A DNA stretch of 64,000 bases. Source: Methylobacterium brachythecii (GTDB lineage Bacteria; Pseudomonadota; Alphaproteobacteria; Rhizobiales; Beijerinckiaceae). Numbering within the stretch: the first letter of the stretch is position 1; each line of letters opens with the position of its first letter. The stretch lies in contig NZ_JACIDN010000005.1 of assembly GCF_014196345.1 (NCBI RefSeq), positions 372,001 to 436,000 of the forward strand. The letters run 5' to 3'. The notes beneath the pieces were generated by a model. That model searched no databases and was not told the DNA's origin. It worked only from the letters and a program-made list of their open reading frames with translations. Position numbers and translations under genes: made by a program. Below are positions 18,096-26,384 of this stretch, in pieces.

Positions 18096-18251
18096 ACCAA
18101 GCCAACCAGCACCGGCCGAGATTGTGCCCGTGTCGTGCTGATCGGATTGGCACAGTCATAAACCAGAAAAAGCGGAGCTTTAGAGATCGTGGCTTGGGCC
18201 GGCTACTCTTTGCCGGGGCATGCATTTCAAGCGCAGCGAACCGATCAGACG

Positions 18252-18515
18252 ATGGAGTTCCAGCTTCGCATCATAGTGTGCTCGACCGGTCCGGGGCGCT
18301 GGACCGATTGTGTGTCGATTGCTGCAGCATCGGTCGCTGACGCAACCGAGCAGGCGAATATCATCGCAGCGCTGAGCCCGTACGGCATCTATGGTGAAGC
18401 AGCTCTCTATGATGCTGTCGGACGCCAAGTTTGGCAGTCGGAAGTCACCGGACGCACCCGGCACAGCAGCGACGTCGAGACCTCGGACAATGGCAGCTCC
18501 ACCGAGCAGGCGTGA
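18252..18515 (+). CDS. Hypothetical protein
   Basis: This 87-residue protein (from ATG 18252) begins FQLRIIVCSTGPGRWTDCVS and is followed by a helix rich in Ala. It looks like a compact alpha/beta domain. An earlier in-frame ATG-less extension to 18189 exists. Family and function are unknown; neighbours are other unknown accessory genes. Confidence 0.45.
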   Translation: MEFQLRIIVCSTGPGRWTDCVSIAAASVADATEQANIIAALSPYGIYGEAALYDAVGRQVWQSEVTGRTRHSSDVETSDNGSSTEQA

Positions 18516-18559
18516 GCCACAAAACCCCGCAGGCGTAAACGGCTTACCGTAAACGGAAC

Positions 18560-18782
18560 CTTAGGCGGCAGGTGTTGCCACATGGCGGTTGGCTAGCGAA
18601 AGCCAGCCGACAACCGGGGGTAAGGAGCCGGCAGGTCCCCGTCAGCCGTCGCAATGCCGGCGGCTTGGGCGGGTGCGGGAGGGCATCCCAACCGATGACC
18701 GGTGCGCGGTTCGACACCGTGACCCGGTCAACACAGGTGCGCCGTCGGGGCGCGCTGACACCGCCCTACTGGCGGTTTTGTC
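18560..18782 (+). ncRNA. Possible structured RNA ending in a terminator
   Basis: The stretch has several short complementary pairs: GGCT/AGCC around 18590-18605, GGGG/CCCC around 18617-18640 and GCCG/CGGC around 18645-18665. It ends with CCGCC-CTACT-GGCGG-TTTTG (18761-18780), a good intrinsic terminator. No protein frame is convincing. It could be a small RNA or simply a transcript tail; I do not recognise a known RNA family. Confidence 0.3.
18760..18781 (+). terminator. Rho-independent terminator
   Basis: The stem CCGCC/GGCGG has the 5-base loop CTACT and is followed by TTTTG. Confidence 0.7.
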
Positions 18783-19136
18783 AGGGCACGGAAATCGAAC
18801 ATTATAACAACTGCATGAAACGGCTCAGGTATCGCGCAAAACCGGAACAAGCGTGGCCGCTGCCGCGATGATGTCTCAAGCTTGCCGAAGCCGCGGCTTG
18901 ACACAGGATGGTGACACCCGCGCCGCACGGTAGCTCCCGTTTCACAAGGAGAACACGACGGACTTCACGTCACCCGCGGCGTCCGGACGACGGCAATCCC
19001 GAGATGCGCGGTCTCTCAGGCGCAGCCGAAGGTCATGGTCTCGTCTGCGTACCCAAGCCATTGATCCTACGTTAGTGCCCCGGCCATCAATAGGACTTTA
19101 ATCTTGACTGCGGCTATATTTTCAGTCATGATACTG

Positions 19137-19175
19137 CAGTCGACAGCAAATCAGCTTAGCAATTGCTGTCGACTG
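19137..19175. promoter_or_regulatory. 13-bp perfect inverted repeat upstream of leader ORF
   Basis: CAGTCGACAGCAA (19137-19149) and TTGCTGTCGACTG (19163-19175) are exact reverse complements separated by 13 bases. A TTGACT hexamer at 19104-19109 with an AT-rich stretch downstream could be the promoter, placing this repeat between promoter and leader ORF as an operator or RNA hairpin. The binding protein is unknown. Confidence 0.5.
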
Positions 19176-19197
19176 AAATCGGTTGAAGAGGTGACAT

Positions 19198-19326
19198 ATG
19201 ACGAGGCGAAGAGAGCGAAAGCGACATGAGGTGTTGTCACCGCCACGCGGCGCAACCTCTACGATCAACCTCTGCAAAAGGCCCCCACTCCCGGGGGCCT
19301 TTGTCGTTTCAGGAGCTTTCTCATGA
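19198..19326 (+). CDS. Leader ORF coupled to the next gene
   Basis: ATG 19198 follows GAAGAGGTG at good spacing and opens a 42-residue, Arg-rich frame (TRRRERKRHEVLSPPRGA) that stops with the TGA at 19324-19326. The ATG of the next gene overlaps this stop (ATGA at 19323). A strong G/C hairpin with flanking A and T runs (19277-19303) lies inside the frame. This is the layout of a leader peptide controlling a downstream gene by attenuation or coupling, which is inferred. Confidence 0.45.
   Translation: MTRRRERKRHEVLSPPRGATSTINLCKRPPLPGAFVVSGAFS
19277..19303 (+). terminator. Intrinsic terminator-like hairpin inside the leader ORF
   Basis: AAAGGCCCCC pairs with GGGGGCCTTT across the short loop ACTCCC. 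The T-run is short, so it may act as an attenuator or as a bidirectional terminator. It ends 20 bases before the next start codon. Confidence 0.6.
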
Positions 19327-20039
19327 TCAAAGTAGCCGATCGACCTGCCGCTACTGCACCGCTCGTCGGTCCCGAACTGCCGAGCCTGGTGCTGTTTGGA
19401 CGCTCAGCGACCGGGCGGCCGAGGGCAGCATGGTTTTCCGGCGCCGATGCCGATGCCGCAAACGTCGCAGCCGGCGTGTCGAAGCTGCGCACGCAGTCGC
19501 TCAGCGATGAAGCTCAGCGCGAGCTTGGTGGACAGTTTGCCCGCGGCCGCATCTTGGCGAGCGGCAAGGCTTTCGTGCCTTTTGCGCCCAGAGACCTCTA
19601 CGGCCGTTTCACGGCACTCGTTGGCGACAGTTTCGGGTTCAGGGAAGCCGCTACCGGCAAGGCGGACAACCCGAAGGAGAGCGACAAGCCTGCGACCGAG
19701 CCTGCCAAAAACGGATCGGCGAGCGGCATGGCAGCGTCGAGTGTTGTGCAGGTAAAAGGCGGGGAGGGGGGTGGGACGGCGCATCCTGCCGAGGAACCAC
19801 CAAAGCCGCGCCCCGGCGACCCGACGTTCATCGGCGAGCCTAGCCCGCGGTCAACTGATCAGATCGGTCTCGGCAGCGTCGTCCTTGCAAATGCCGGTGC
19901 CGATGACGGCTGGTGGGAAGCCGAAGTGATCGCCTTCAATGGCCGGGTCTTCTCGTTGCGCTGGCGCGACTACCCGACTGAACCGACAATCCTAAGGCGC
20001 GGCACCGAAGTCGCGCTGCTACCCGCCGACGTCACCTAG
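19323..20039 (+). CDS. Hypothetical protein with SH3/Tudor-like C-terminus
   Basis: This 238-residue protein contains an N-terminal globular part (residues 1-110), a low-complexity Lys/Pro/Gly linker (about 112-175) and a C-terminal segment (LGSVVLANAGADDGWWEAEVIAFNG) that resembles a Tudor or SH3-like beta-barrel (WWEAEVI, FSLRWRDYP). The C-terminal comparison is by pattern only. AGGAGC precedes ATG 19323, which overlaps the leader ORF stop. It lies upstream of DUF3768 and other plasmid-type genes. Confidence 0.6.
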   Translation: MIKVADRPAATAPLVGPELPSLVLFGRSATGRPRAAWFSGADADAANVAAGVSKLRTQSLSDEAQRELGGQFARGRILASGKAFVPFAPRDLYGRFTALVGDSFGFREAATGKADNPKESDKPATEPAKNGSASGMAASSVVQVKGGEGGGTAHPAEEPPKPRPGDPTFIGEPSPRSTDQIGLGSVVLANAGADDGWWEAEVIAFNGRVFSLRWRDYPTEPTILRRGTEVALLPADVT

Positions 20040-20145
20040 GCACTTCGATCACGCGGACGCCTGAGCCCCGGTGCTCGGTGGCTTGGGCGTTTTGCCAGCT
20101 ACGGCTCTGCCACTCCCAACATCCCTTTCAGCTCGAGGCTATCCG

Positions 20146-20481
20146 ATGACCGTCATCACCGATGCGGGGCGCGTTTGCGCGCTCAATGACATCCTGCGCC
20201 GAACGCTTGCCGGCGGCACGCTCATGATGAGCGCCGGCATCGTCGCGCTCGGCCGCGAGCGCCAACTGACTATCCTTGCGGCCATCGCGGCCTTCGACGA
20301 ATTTGACGCCGACAACGATCCCTACGACGAACACGACTTCGGCGCGCTCGACGTAGACGGCGAGCGTATCCTGTTCAAGATCGACTGCTACGACAATTCA
20401 CTATCGGCCGCCTCGCCGGACCCAAGCGATACCAGCGTCACCGTACGCGTCCTGAGCGTCATGCTCGCCGAGGAGTACTGA
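20146..20481 (+). CDS. DUF3768 protein
   Basis: This 111-residue protein fits DUF3768: LNDILRRTLAGGTLMMSAGI, then AIAAFDEFDADNDPYDEHDFG and FKIDCYDN, ending SPDPSDTSVTVRVLSVMLAEEY. Family members are small, found on plasmids and genomic islands of alphaproteobacteria, with no known function. ATG 20146 is the family-typical start; an earlier in-frame start at 20071 adds 25 residues. The next gene starts one base after its stop. Confidence 0.9.
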   Translation: MTVITDAGRVCALNDILRRTLAGGTLMMSAGIVALGRERQLTILAAIAAFDEFDADNDPYDEHDFGALDVDGERILFKIDCYDNSLSAASPDPSDTSVTVRVLSVMLAEEY

Positions 20482-20482
20482 C

Positions 20483-20872
20483 ATGGCCGGGCGCAGGCTG
20501 TCGGCCGCTGAGGTTCCGACGCCGGGTCCGTGGCTGGTGCGCGGCGAGCCCGGTCCGGATTCACCAGCCGCAGCGATCATGCTCGGCGTCGAAATGGCTA
20601 CAGACGAGCGGCCGGGCGGCTGGCCTTACTTCCTCCCGCGCGACTGGCCCATCGAGCCTGGCGGATCCAGCCTTCACATTGCTGTTGGGATCCAGCGGCT
20701 CGCTGATGCCAAGCTGCTTGCCGCCGCGCCCGATCTGGCAGCGCTGCTGCTGGAATTGCTGACGGCGCCCGCGCTGATGGCCGCTGGCCTCGACGACCGA
20801 ACGCGCAATGCCATCACGCGGGGCTGGGACCTCCTGGTTCGGGTGGCCCCGCAGCTCGAGGTCGGCCGGTGA
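20483..20872 (+). CDS. Hypothetical phage/island-type protein
   Basis: This 129-residue protein contains DAKLLAAAPDLAALLLELL, a helix often seen in small phage and island proteins with an N-terminal PTPGPWLVRG segment. That N-terminus and the LAAAPDL motif occur in widespread phage hypothetical proteins without assigned function. It starts right after the DUF3768 gene (one-base gap), so the two are probably co-translated. Confidence 0.65.
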   Translation: MAGRRLSAAEVPTPGPWLVRGEPGPDSPAAAIMLGVEMATDERPGGWPYFLPRDWPIEPGGSSLHIAVGIQRLADAKLLAAAPDLAALLLELLTAPALMAAGLDDRTRNAITRGWDLLVRVAPQLEVGR

Positions 20873-20966
20873 AGCCGCATGTGGACGCGGCGATGCGATC
20901 TCAGGCAGGCTCGCGGCGACGATGGCTGTCGTCGTGCTCAGCGAGGCACGTTCGGCGCACCGACGC

Positions 20967-21233
20967 TCAGGCCGGCTTGGCACGGCGTCCCGCCCGCAGC
21001 GGCGAGGGTCGTACCGATCCTGCAGGCGGCTCAGTGAACAGGTCGCCAACAGCCACCGACAGCGCTCGCGCCATCACCTCCAGCGTGGTGACGGTCACGT
21101 TTTCCGAGCCACGTTCGACTCGGCCGACATACGCCCGATCGATGCCGGCGGCGAGCGCCAAACGCTCCTGCGACAATCCTTGCTCAACCCGGAGCCGACG
21201 CAGGTTCCAGCCAATGATCGCACGCGCTTCCAT
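20967..21233 (-). CDS. XRE-family transcriptional regulator
   Basis: This 88-residue protein consists almost entirely of an HTH_3 domain: IIGWNLRRLRVEQGLSQERLALAAGIDRAYVGRVERG, split as helices 1-4, then NVTVTTLEVMARALSV. The tail is basic and Pro-rich. It is convergent with the upstream hypotheticals and divergent from the membrane protein at 21376. It is likely a repressor of element genes. Confidence 0.9.
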   Translation of the reverse strand: MEARAIIGWNLRRLRVEQGLSQERLALAAGIDRAYVGRVERGSENVTVTTLEVMARALSVAVGDLFTEPPAGSVRPSPLRAGRRAKPA

Positions 21234-21375
21234 GGCGCGAGAAAGCCAGTTCCGCGGCTTGACAATCGACGGACTGACAGTCCCTCATTTATCACAACCT
21301 CAGCGCGATGCGTGCCGGCAAGCTTGCTAACGCCGGTGCAGCGCGACCCCTGAAGCATTCAATCAGGAAGATGAC

Positions 21376-21627
21376 ATGAACGAGAGTTCGGAATCGATTT
21401 GGCCGCTGATCATCGGTGTGGGTCTGTGTGCCGCCGTCATGGGTTGGCAGATCGCCAAACGGAAGGGGCTGAACAAACGGAACTGGTCGCTCACCTGCTT
21501 CTTTTTCTGGCCGGCTCTGATTGGTTTGGCGCTTGCGAAGTCCCAGCAGCGTCCCGGTGAAACCGAAGCGTTTCGCAATCGCTGGACCTCGCTCGCCGCC
21601 TACGACCCCGAGATCAAGGCGGGGTAG
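21376..21627 (+). CDS. Small membrane protein
   Basis: This 83-residue protein has two predicted membrane segments (about 9-25, PLIIGVGLCAAVMGWQI, and 39-54, TCFFFWPALIGLALA) separated by a basic loop. It is divergent from the XRE gene. There is no known family. Just after it (21628-21775) a different frame reads VEQFRLSWADVQTKEAV to a TGA and resembles the end of a lost gene. Confidence 0.6.
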   Translation: MNESSESIWPLIIGVGLCAAVMGWQIAKRKGLNKRNWSLTCFFFWPALIGLALAKSQQRPGETEAFRNRWTSLAAYDPEIKAG

Positions 21628-21846
21628 ACAGGCTTTCGACACTCGGACCCCGCGCCGTCGAGCAGTTCAGGCTGTCCTGGGCTGATGTTCAGACCAAGGA
21701 AGCGGTGCCCCTAATTGTCGCTGACATCGAGCAGCGCTGGGCTGCCGGAGACCGCTTCAAGAAGCTGCGCTGAGATGCTCGTACCGAGCGCGCGCGCTGA
21801 CTGCTTCCTTCCTACGCCCCTTCAGTTGTTCAATTTGGAGACTGCG

Positions 21847-23628
21847 ATGCCTGTTCCCGCTCGCGTGCCGTATGCGCTTGCCACGGCCCTATCGCTATCG
21901 ACGGCGCTGCCCGCTCAAGCCAGCACCATTACCGAATTCCTTGACCGTATCGGCGGCTGTCGTCGACCGATGAGCGAGAGCTTTTCCCTCAAGGTTTCAC
22001 CCTACACGCCCAAGCCGTACGACAAAGCGCTCACCGACTGGACCGAACAAGATCTCACTGATTTCCGCACCTACTTCGTCGCCTGCCAGACGCGTCGGCC
22101 GGATTGGCAGAGCATGGGCGACTACAATCGCAACGATGCGATCCGGGTGATCGACACCGCGATGGCCGACCTGCGCTATAAGGTCGGCGACGCGCGGGCT
22201 GAAGCGGCCAAGCGACGAGCCAACGCTGGCTCCTCGGCGGCGCAACAAGCTCGCAACGACGGGCGACAGCAGTCCGTAGCAGACGCAGCGGCCGACATTG
22301 CCCGCGCTCAAGCGATGCCCCAGGTCCGCGACGAGGAACGCGATGAGGAAGCTAGTCGTAATGTCATTGCCCTCTCGCAGGAGGTCGTCGCCTTTGTCAG
22401 CGATGGCTACAAGACCATACCGGCGGACCAGTTACTTCCGCGTATCGACAGTTACCTTGCGCGTGCACGAGCACTCTCCTCCGAAGTCGAAGGCACTTCT
22501 GCCAGATCAGCGCTGGCAAACCTGCTCGGCCGACTGGAACAGGCCCGCAACGGTATCGCGACGGTGCAGGATCGCGAAGCCGCAGCAATGCAGAAGACCA
22601 AGGCGCTGCTAAGTGAGTTCGCCGCATCGAACGCCTATCAAGACCTGCCGCCGCTGCAGCGGTTGGCCAAATTCGACAACTTCCTGAAACGCTTCAATGC
22701 GCTCCGTCCGGAGATTACCGGCACGCGAGTCGAAGCGACCTATGAGAAGGCGCTCCACGACCTTCAGAATGAGCGCGCAACCATTGCGATGCAGGCTGGC
22801 CGTGATCCCGCGAACACGCCCGGCGCCGATGAGGGCCCCTACACAGACTACGAATGGCTGGGCCAGCGCGGGATCATGGCGCTGACGAACCCACTGCAAC
22901 GCGAGGGTTACCGAGCCTCCCTGGCCCGCGGCATCGACTTCAACGTCGGCGTGAGCTCAATCGAACGAGCCGGATCGGGCTGGCTCGTGCAGCTATCAGG
23001 TCGCCTCGGAGTTCCGGGAAAGCCGGGGCAGGGCTTCTATTGCCGGGTGGAAGGCGCGGATGCCGCAAGCCTTGGCATCTTGCGCGGAATTACGCCGCCC
23101 TACGGCATTATCCACGCCGCTGCTCCCGATGCCGATGAGTTTCTTCTGCAAGGCGATCCCTTGCGAATCCGCATCGTGTTCAGTCCCTGCCGTGTCACGG
23201 CGCCGGACAACGGCGAGCCTCGGAGGAACAGAGCCGGTGAAAACGCCAATCCCGTAGATCACAACGCACGAGCGCCGGACGGTTCGCCCGTTGCGCCCTC
23301 CCCGGCGAACCTACGCTGCTCCAGCGAGCCGTCGCGCCGCGGCCCGGAGCAGGCCATGGCGCATCGCATTCGGCAGGCTTGGGCGATCCCCGAAGCTTTG
23401 CGGGACGATCGCACCCTGACGCTGACCTTCGCCGTGACGCTCAACTTCGACGCGGAGATGACAGGCCCGGTGCAACTCCTGCGCTCGATCAGCAAACGCG
23501 CGACGGCAGAGCAACTACAGGCTGCGGTCGAAACAGCACGACGGGCGATCAGCGACACCGCTCCGTTCCCTGAACTTGGCCAGCTTGCCGGCGGCACGAT
23601 GCAAATCGACATGACCCCATGTGATTGA
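21847..23628 (+). CDS. Exported protein with TonB/TolA C-terminal-like domain
   Basis: This 593-residue protein has a signal peptide (residues 1-25, ending LPAQAS). The middle (about 100-320) is rich in charged helices that may form coiled coil. The C-terminal part, RRGPEQAMAHRIRQAWAIPE, followed by LTFAVTLNFD and a pair of helices, resembles the TonB/TolA C-terminal fold that reads -xx-h-x-W-x-P-x-x in cell-envelope proteins. It is probably periplasmic. The start at ATG 21847 is set by the signal peptide, although the frame is open to 21715. Envelope function is inferred; no tol/pal genes are nearby. Confidence 0.7.
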   Translation: MPVPARVPYALATALSLSTALPAQASTITEFLDRIGGCRRPMSESFSLKVSPYTPKPYDKALTDWTEQDLTDFRTYFVACQTRRPDWQSMGDYNRNDAIRVIDTAMADLRYKVGDARAEAAKRRANAGSSAAQQARNDGRQQSVADAAADIARAQAMPQVRDEERDEEASRNVIALSQEVVAFVSDGYKTIPADQLLPRIDSYLARARALSSEVEGTSARSALANLLGRLEQARNGIATVQDREAAAMQKTKALLSEFAASNAYQDLPPLQRLAKFDNFLKRFNALRPEITGTRVEATYEKALHDLQNERATIAMQAGRDPANTPGADEGPYTDYEWLGQRGIMALTNPLQREGYRASLARGIDFNVGVSSIERAGSGWLVQLSGRLGVPGKPGQGFYCRVEGADAASLGILRGITPPYGIIHAAAPDADEFLLQGDPLRIRIVFSPCRVTAPDNGEPRRNRAGENANPVDHNARAPDGSPVAPSPANLRCSSEPSRRGPEQAMAHRIRQAWAIPEALRDDRTLTLTFAVTLNFDAEMTGPVQLLRSISKRATAEQLQAAVETARRAISDTAPFPELGQLAGGTMQIDMTPCD

Positions 23629-23899
23629 ACGCATCATGGGCAACCCCTTACAGTAAACCTTTGATCCATCGTAAAGCGCCGATGTGCAACTGCCGGCGGA
23701 TAGAATGTTATTTTGCATCCAATGCAGTAGTTCTGGCCCGCTAATCACCAACTCCGAAGCAGACATAGGCAACAAGCTGTTGATGACTGAGTAGGGTGGG
23801 TTTCCGCCCGTTCGCTTTGGGATACAAAATTTGCAAAGCGGACGGCATGAGGCTTGATCAGAACGAACTTGGGTTCAAGCAAGTGTTTCTCTGACGGGA

Positions 23900-24964
23900 T
23901 CAGGCTACGACAGCGACTGGCGCGTCGATCAAATCAAGCTTGCTGCCCGTGATGAGATCCTTGATCCGAGGGTCGTCGAGCACCGTGTAGGGATAGACCG
24001 GGGGAAGGGCGCTCACCGCGTCGAGACGTGCGACCAGCGACGGTGATAAGGCGACACTCGCGGCGGCGAGATTGCTTTCAAGCTGCTCGAACGTGCGCGG
24101 CCCGATGATCGGGAGCGAGCCCTTGGCGGCGACCCATGCGATGGCGACCTCGCCCGGCATCGCGCCGACCTCGTCGGCAACCGCGATCAGGGTGTCGATG
24201 ATGGCTGTCCGCTGCGGGGTGTTCTCGGGTTGGAAGCCGGCACCGGCCCAAGCCTCGTCGCGCCTGTCTCCAGCTTTGCCAATCCGATACTTGCCAGTAA
24301 GCACGCCTCCGCCCAGGGGCGAGAACGCTACGACGCCGAGACCGAGAGCCCGGGCAGCGGGGATGATATCCTGTTCGGTCGCGCGCTGGACGAGGCTATG
24401 CTCGACCTGGATGGCTGCGATCGGAACGGCGCCGCGCAGCTCGGCGATGGTCGCGGCGCGGGCGACGCGCCATGCGGGGAAGTTGGACAAGCCCGCGTAG
24501 AGGATCTTGCCGGCGCGGACGAGGTCGTCAAAGCCGCGTACGATCTCCTCGATCGGCGTCACGCCGTCCGAGACGTGCACCCAGTAGACGTCGATCCGAT
24601 CGGTCTTCAGGCGCTTTAGGCTCGCCTCGATGGACGCCACCATAGCCTGACGGCTGTTGCCCGTCGCAAGCACCCCGGAGGTTGCGTTCGTCTTGACCGC
24701 GAACTTCGTGCCCAGCACGAACTCCTCGCGCCGCCCCGTGAGCATGTCGCCCAGGAACTCCTCGGACTGCCCGTCCTGATAGCCGTTGGCCGTATCCAGA
24801 AAGTTGCCGCCCCTGTCGGCGTAGGCGTCGAAAATGCGGCGCGCCTCGTCCTCCTCGGCGCCGTGTCCGCCCCATGCCTTGCCGAAGTTCGCCGTCCCCA
24901 GCACGAGCTCCGAGACCCGAAGCCCGGTGTGCTCGCCGAATACCTTGTACCGCAAGAGAACCAT
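23900..24964 (-). CDS. Aldo/keto reductase
   Basis: This 354-residue NADPH-dependent AKR has the tetrad in recognisable places: D in GNFLDTANGYQ (about residue 57) with Y62, K in GTKFAVK (about 87) and H in YWVHVSDGV (about 130). A NADP-binding end PIIGPRTFEQLESNL follows. It reduces aldehydes or ketones; the substrate is unknown. It is divergent from a tetR gene 128 bases away with two perfect palindromes between, so it is very likely repressed by that TetR. Confidence 0.94.
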   Translation of the reverse strand: MVLLRYKVFGEHTGLRVSELVLGTANFGKAWGGHGAEEDEARRIFDAYADRGGNFLDTANGYQDGQSEEFLGDMLTGRREEFVLGTKFAVKTNATSGVLATGNSRQAMVASIEASLKRLKTDRIDVYWVHVSDGVTPIEEIVRGFDDLVRAGKILYAGLSNFPAWRVARAATIAELRGAVPIAAIQVEHSLVQRATEQDIIPAARALGLGVVAFSPLGGGVLTGKYRIGKAGDRRDEAWAGAGFQPENTPQRTAIIDTLIAVADEVGAMPGEVAIAWVAAKGSLPIIGPRTFEQLESNLAAASVALSPSLVARLDAVSALPPVYPYTVLDDPRIKDLITGSKLDLIDAPVAVVA

Positions 24965-25040
24965 CCTTCACGATGTAGGACCGCATTCACGATGCGGTCA
25001 GTCGCCCTGTTCCCCCGAAGGCGGATACGAGGTACGAAAC

Positions 25041-25074
25041 GGATCAGTGATCCTCTTAAGCGGATCAGTGATCC
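25041..25074. promoter_or_regulatory. Tandem TetR operators
   Basis: GGATCAGTGATCC occurs twice (25041-25053 and 25062-25074), each a perfect 13-base palindrome, with centres 21 bases apart (two helical turns). They lie in the 128-base space between the divergent AKR and tetR genes, 19 bases before the tetR start, so they are almost certainly the operators. Confidence 0.85.
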
Positions 25075-25092
25075 GTTTGTCAAGAGGGTCTC

Positions 25093-25641
25093 ATGCGTGC
25101 TGATGCCAGGGTGAACCGCGACCAGATCCTCGCGGCCGCACATCAAGTCGTCACCAAAGAGGGTGCGGACGCTTCGCTGCGCGACATCGCCCGGAGGGCA
25201 GAAGTCGGGCTGGCCACGCTGTTCCGTCATTTCCCCACGCGCGAGGACCTGATGGAGGCGTTGCTGCGGGCAAGCCTTGAGACCCTGACGGCCAAGGCTG
25301 CCGAACTCGAAGCTTCGGCCTCGCCCGACGAAGCGCTCGCCGCCTGGCTGCGCGATGCGATCGCATTTCTCCGCATTTACAACGGGGTCGTCGCGATGAT
25401 GGCAACCGCATTGGCCGACCCGACCTCAGCCCTTCACGCGTCCTGCGATCGCCTTCGTTCGGCAGGCGCCCGGATGCTCCGCGGTGCGCAGACCCAGGGA
25501 ACGGTGAGGTCCGACCTCGACGGGGACGACCTCTTCGCTTTGCTCGGAGCGCTCGGGTGGATCAGTGACCAATCTGCGTTCGCCCCGCGCGCTGAGCGAC
25601 TTTCCGAGATAATATTAAAAGCAGTCATAGCAAGGCGCTGA
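25093..25641 (+). CDS. TetR/AcrR-family regulator
   Basis: This 182-residue protein has a TetR_N helix-turn-helix (RDQILAAAHQVV, then DASLRDIARRAEVGLATLFR and HFPTREDLMEAL, residues about 8-58) and a C-terminal ligand-binding helical domain with an SBP-like DLDGDDLFALLGALGW end. It is divergent from the aldo/keto reductase, with tandem palindromes upstream. It probably represses both genes until an aldehyde-type ligand is bound (inference). Confidence 0.93.
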   Translation: MRADARVNRDQILAAAHQVVTKEGADASLRDIARRAEVGLATLFRHFPTREDLMEALLRASLETLTAKAAELEASASPDEALAAWLRDAIAFLRIYNGVVAMMATALADPTSALHASCDRLRSAGARMLRGAQTQGTVRSDLDGDDLFALLGALGWISDQSAFAPRAERLSEIILKAVIARR

Positions 25642-25705
25642 TCGAGATTGTTCGTGTGCTTGCAGGTACTAAAAACAGCAATGGGCGGTCACGCTTTTGC
25701 TGAAT

Positions 25706-25830
25706 GCCGCAACGTCTGCTTTCGAGGTGGTCGGCCTTGCATGGAAGTGACCGACTTGGGTCGGAAGCGGCGTGGCCGTTAGGGGTGGATACCCCCCCGC
25801 TCTGCCTTTGAGCGCCAGATTGAACAATCC
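25706..25830 (+). repeat. Dispersed repeat (PWR family), copy 1
   Basis: AACGTCTGCTTTCG, then GGGTCGGAAGCGGCGTGG and CTCTGCCTTTGAGCGCCAG match the pattern of the other copies in this window (best at 37850 and 50131). The copy is diverged and ends where a LysR remnant begins. Confidence 0.6.
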
Positions 25831-25840
25831 GCAGGGGCGG

Positions 25841-26119
25841 TTCAGGGCCGACAACGCCTACGTCCTCGCGGAAGCCGCCGCCGCCGGCATCGGGATCGTC
25901 GCGATGGGAGAGATGATCGCCGAGCCTTACGCGAATGCGGGCAGGCTCGTTCGGGTCATGACGCGCTACGCGCTTCCCGCTGTCGGCATCTTCGTCGTCC
26001 GGTCCCCCAGCCAGCACGTACCAAGGAAGGTCAGGGTCCTCGTCGACCTTCTTCTAGAGATGTTCAGCACGAGGTTTCCTGCAGGACTGGATGCGTCAGA
26101 GGACGATCCGAAGTCCTAG
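25841..26119 (+). pseudogene. LysR-family regulator, C-terminal remnant
   Basis: About 90 residues read FRADNAYVLAEAAAAGIGIV and PEYAN-type LVRVMTRYALP, then FVVRSPSQHVPRKVRVLVDL. This is the end of a LysR effector-binding domain (usual ending with a P-x-K-V/R-x-F/V-D-F-L motif). The DNA-binding N-terminus is missing; the dispersed repeat occupies the place where it should continue. It is non-functional as a regulator. Confidence 0.75.
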
Positions 26120-26384
26120 GTGAATGCTTAGCGTAGAACGACTAGCCGCCCGGCGATGATGACAGCCACGGCCGGTAGGAAATGCTGGCTACCAAAGTGT
26201 TACGCTTCGTAGTTTTTCTATCTCTGATCTCACTGTCGCTTGGACAGGGCGCAAAGCAGCCGGACCAAAGGCTAAAGGAACGTCCGCTTTTCGTCTTTTC
26301 GCAAGATCCGCAAATACCCAGATTAGGTCGAGGGCAGTTCCATCGACAGACAAGTATCAATCAATTGCAGTCGACATTCCTTTT

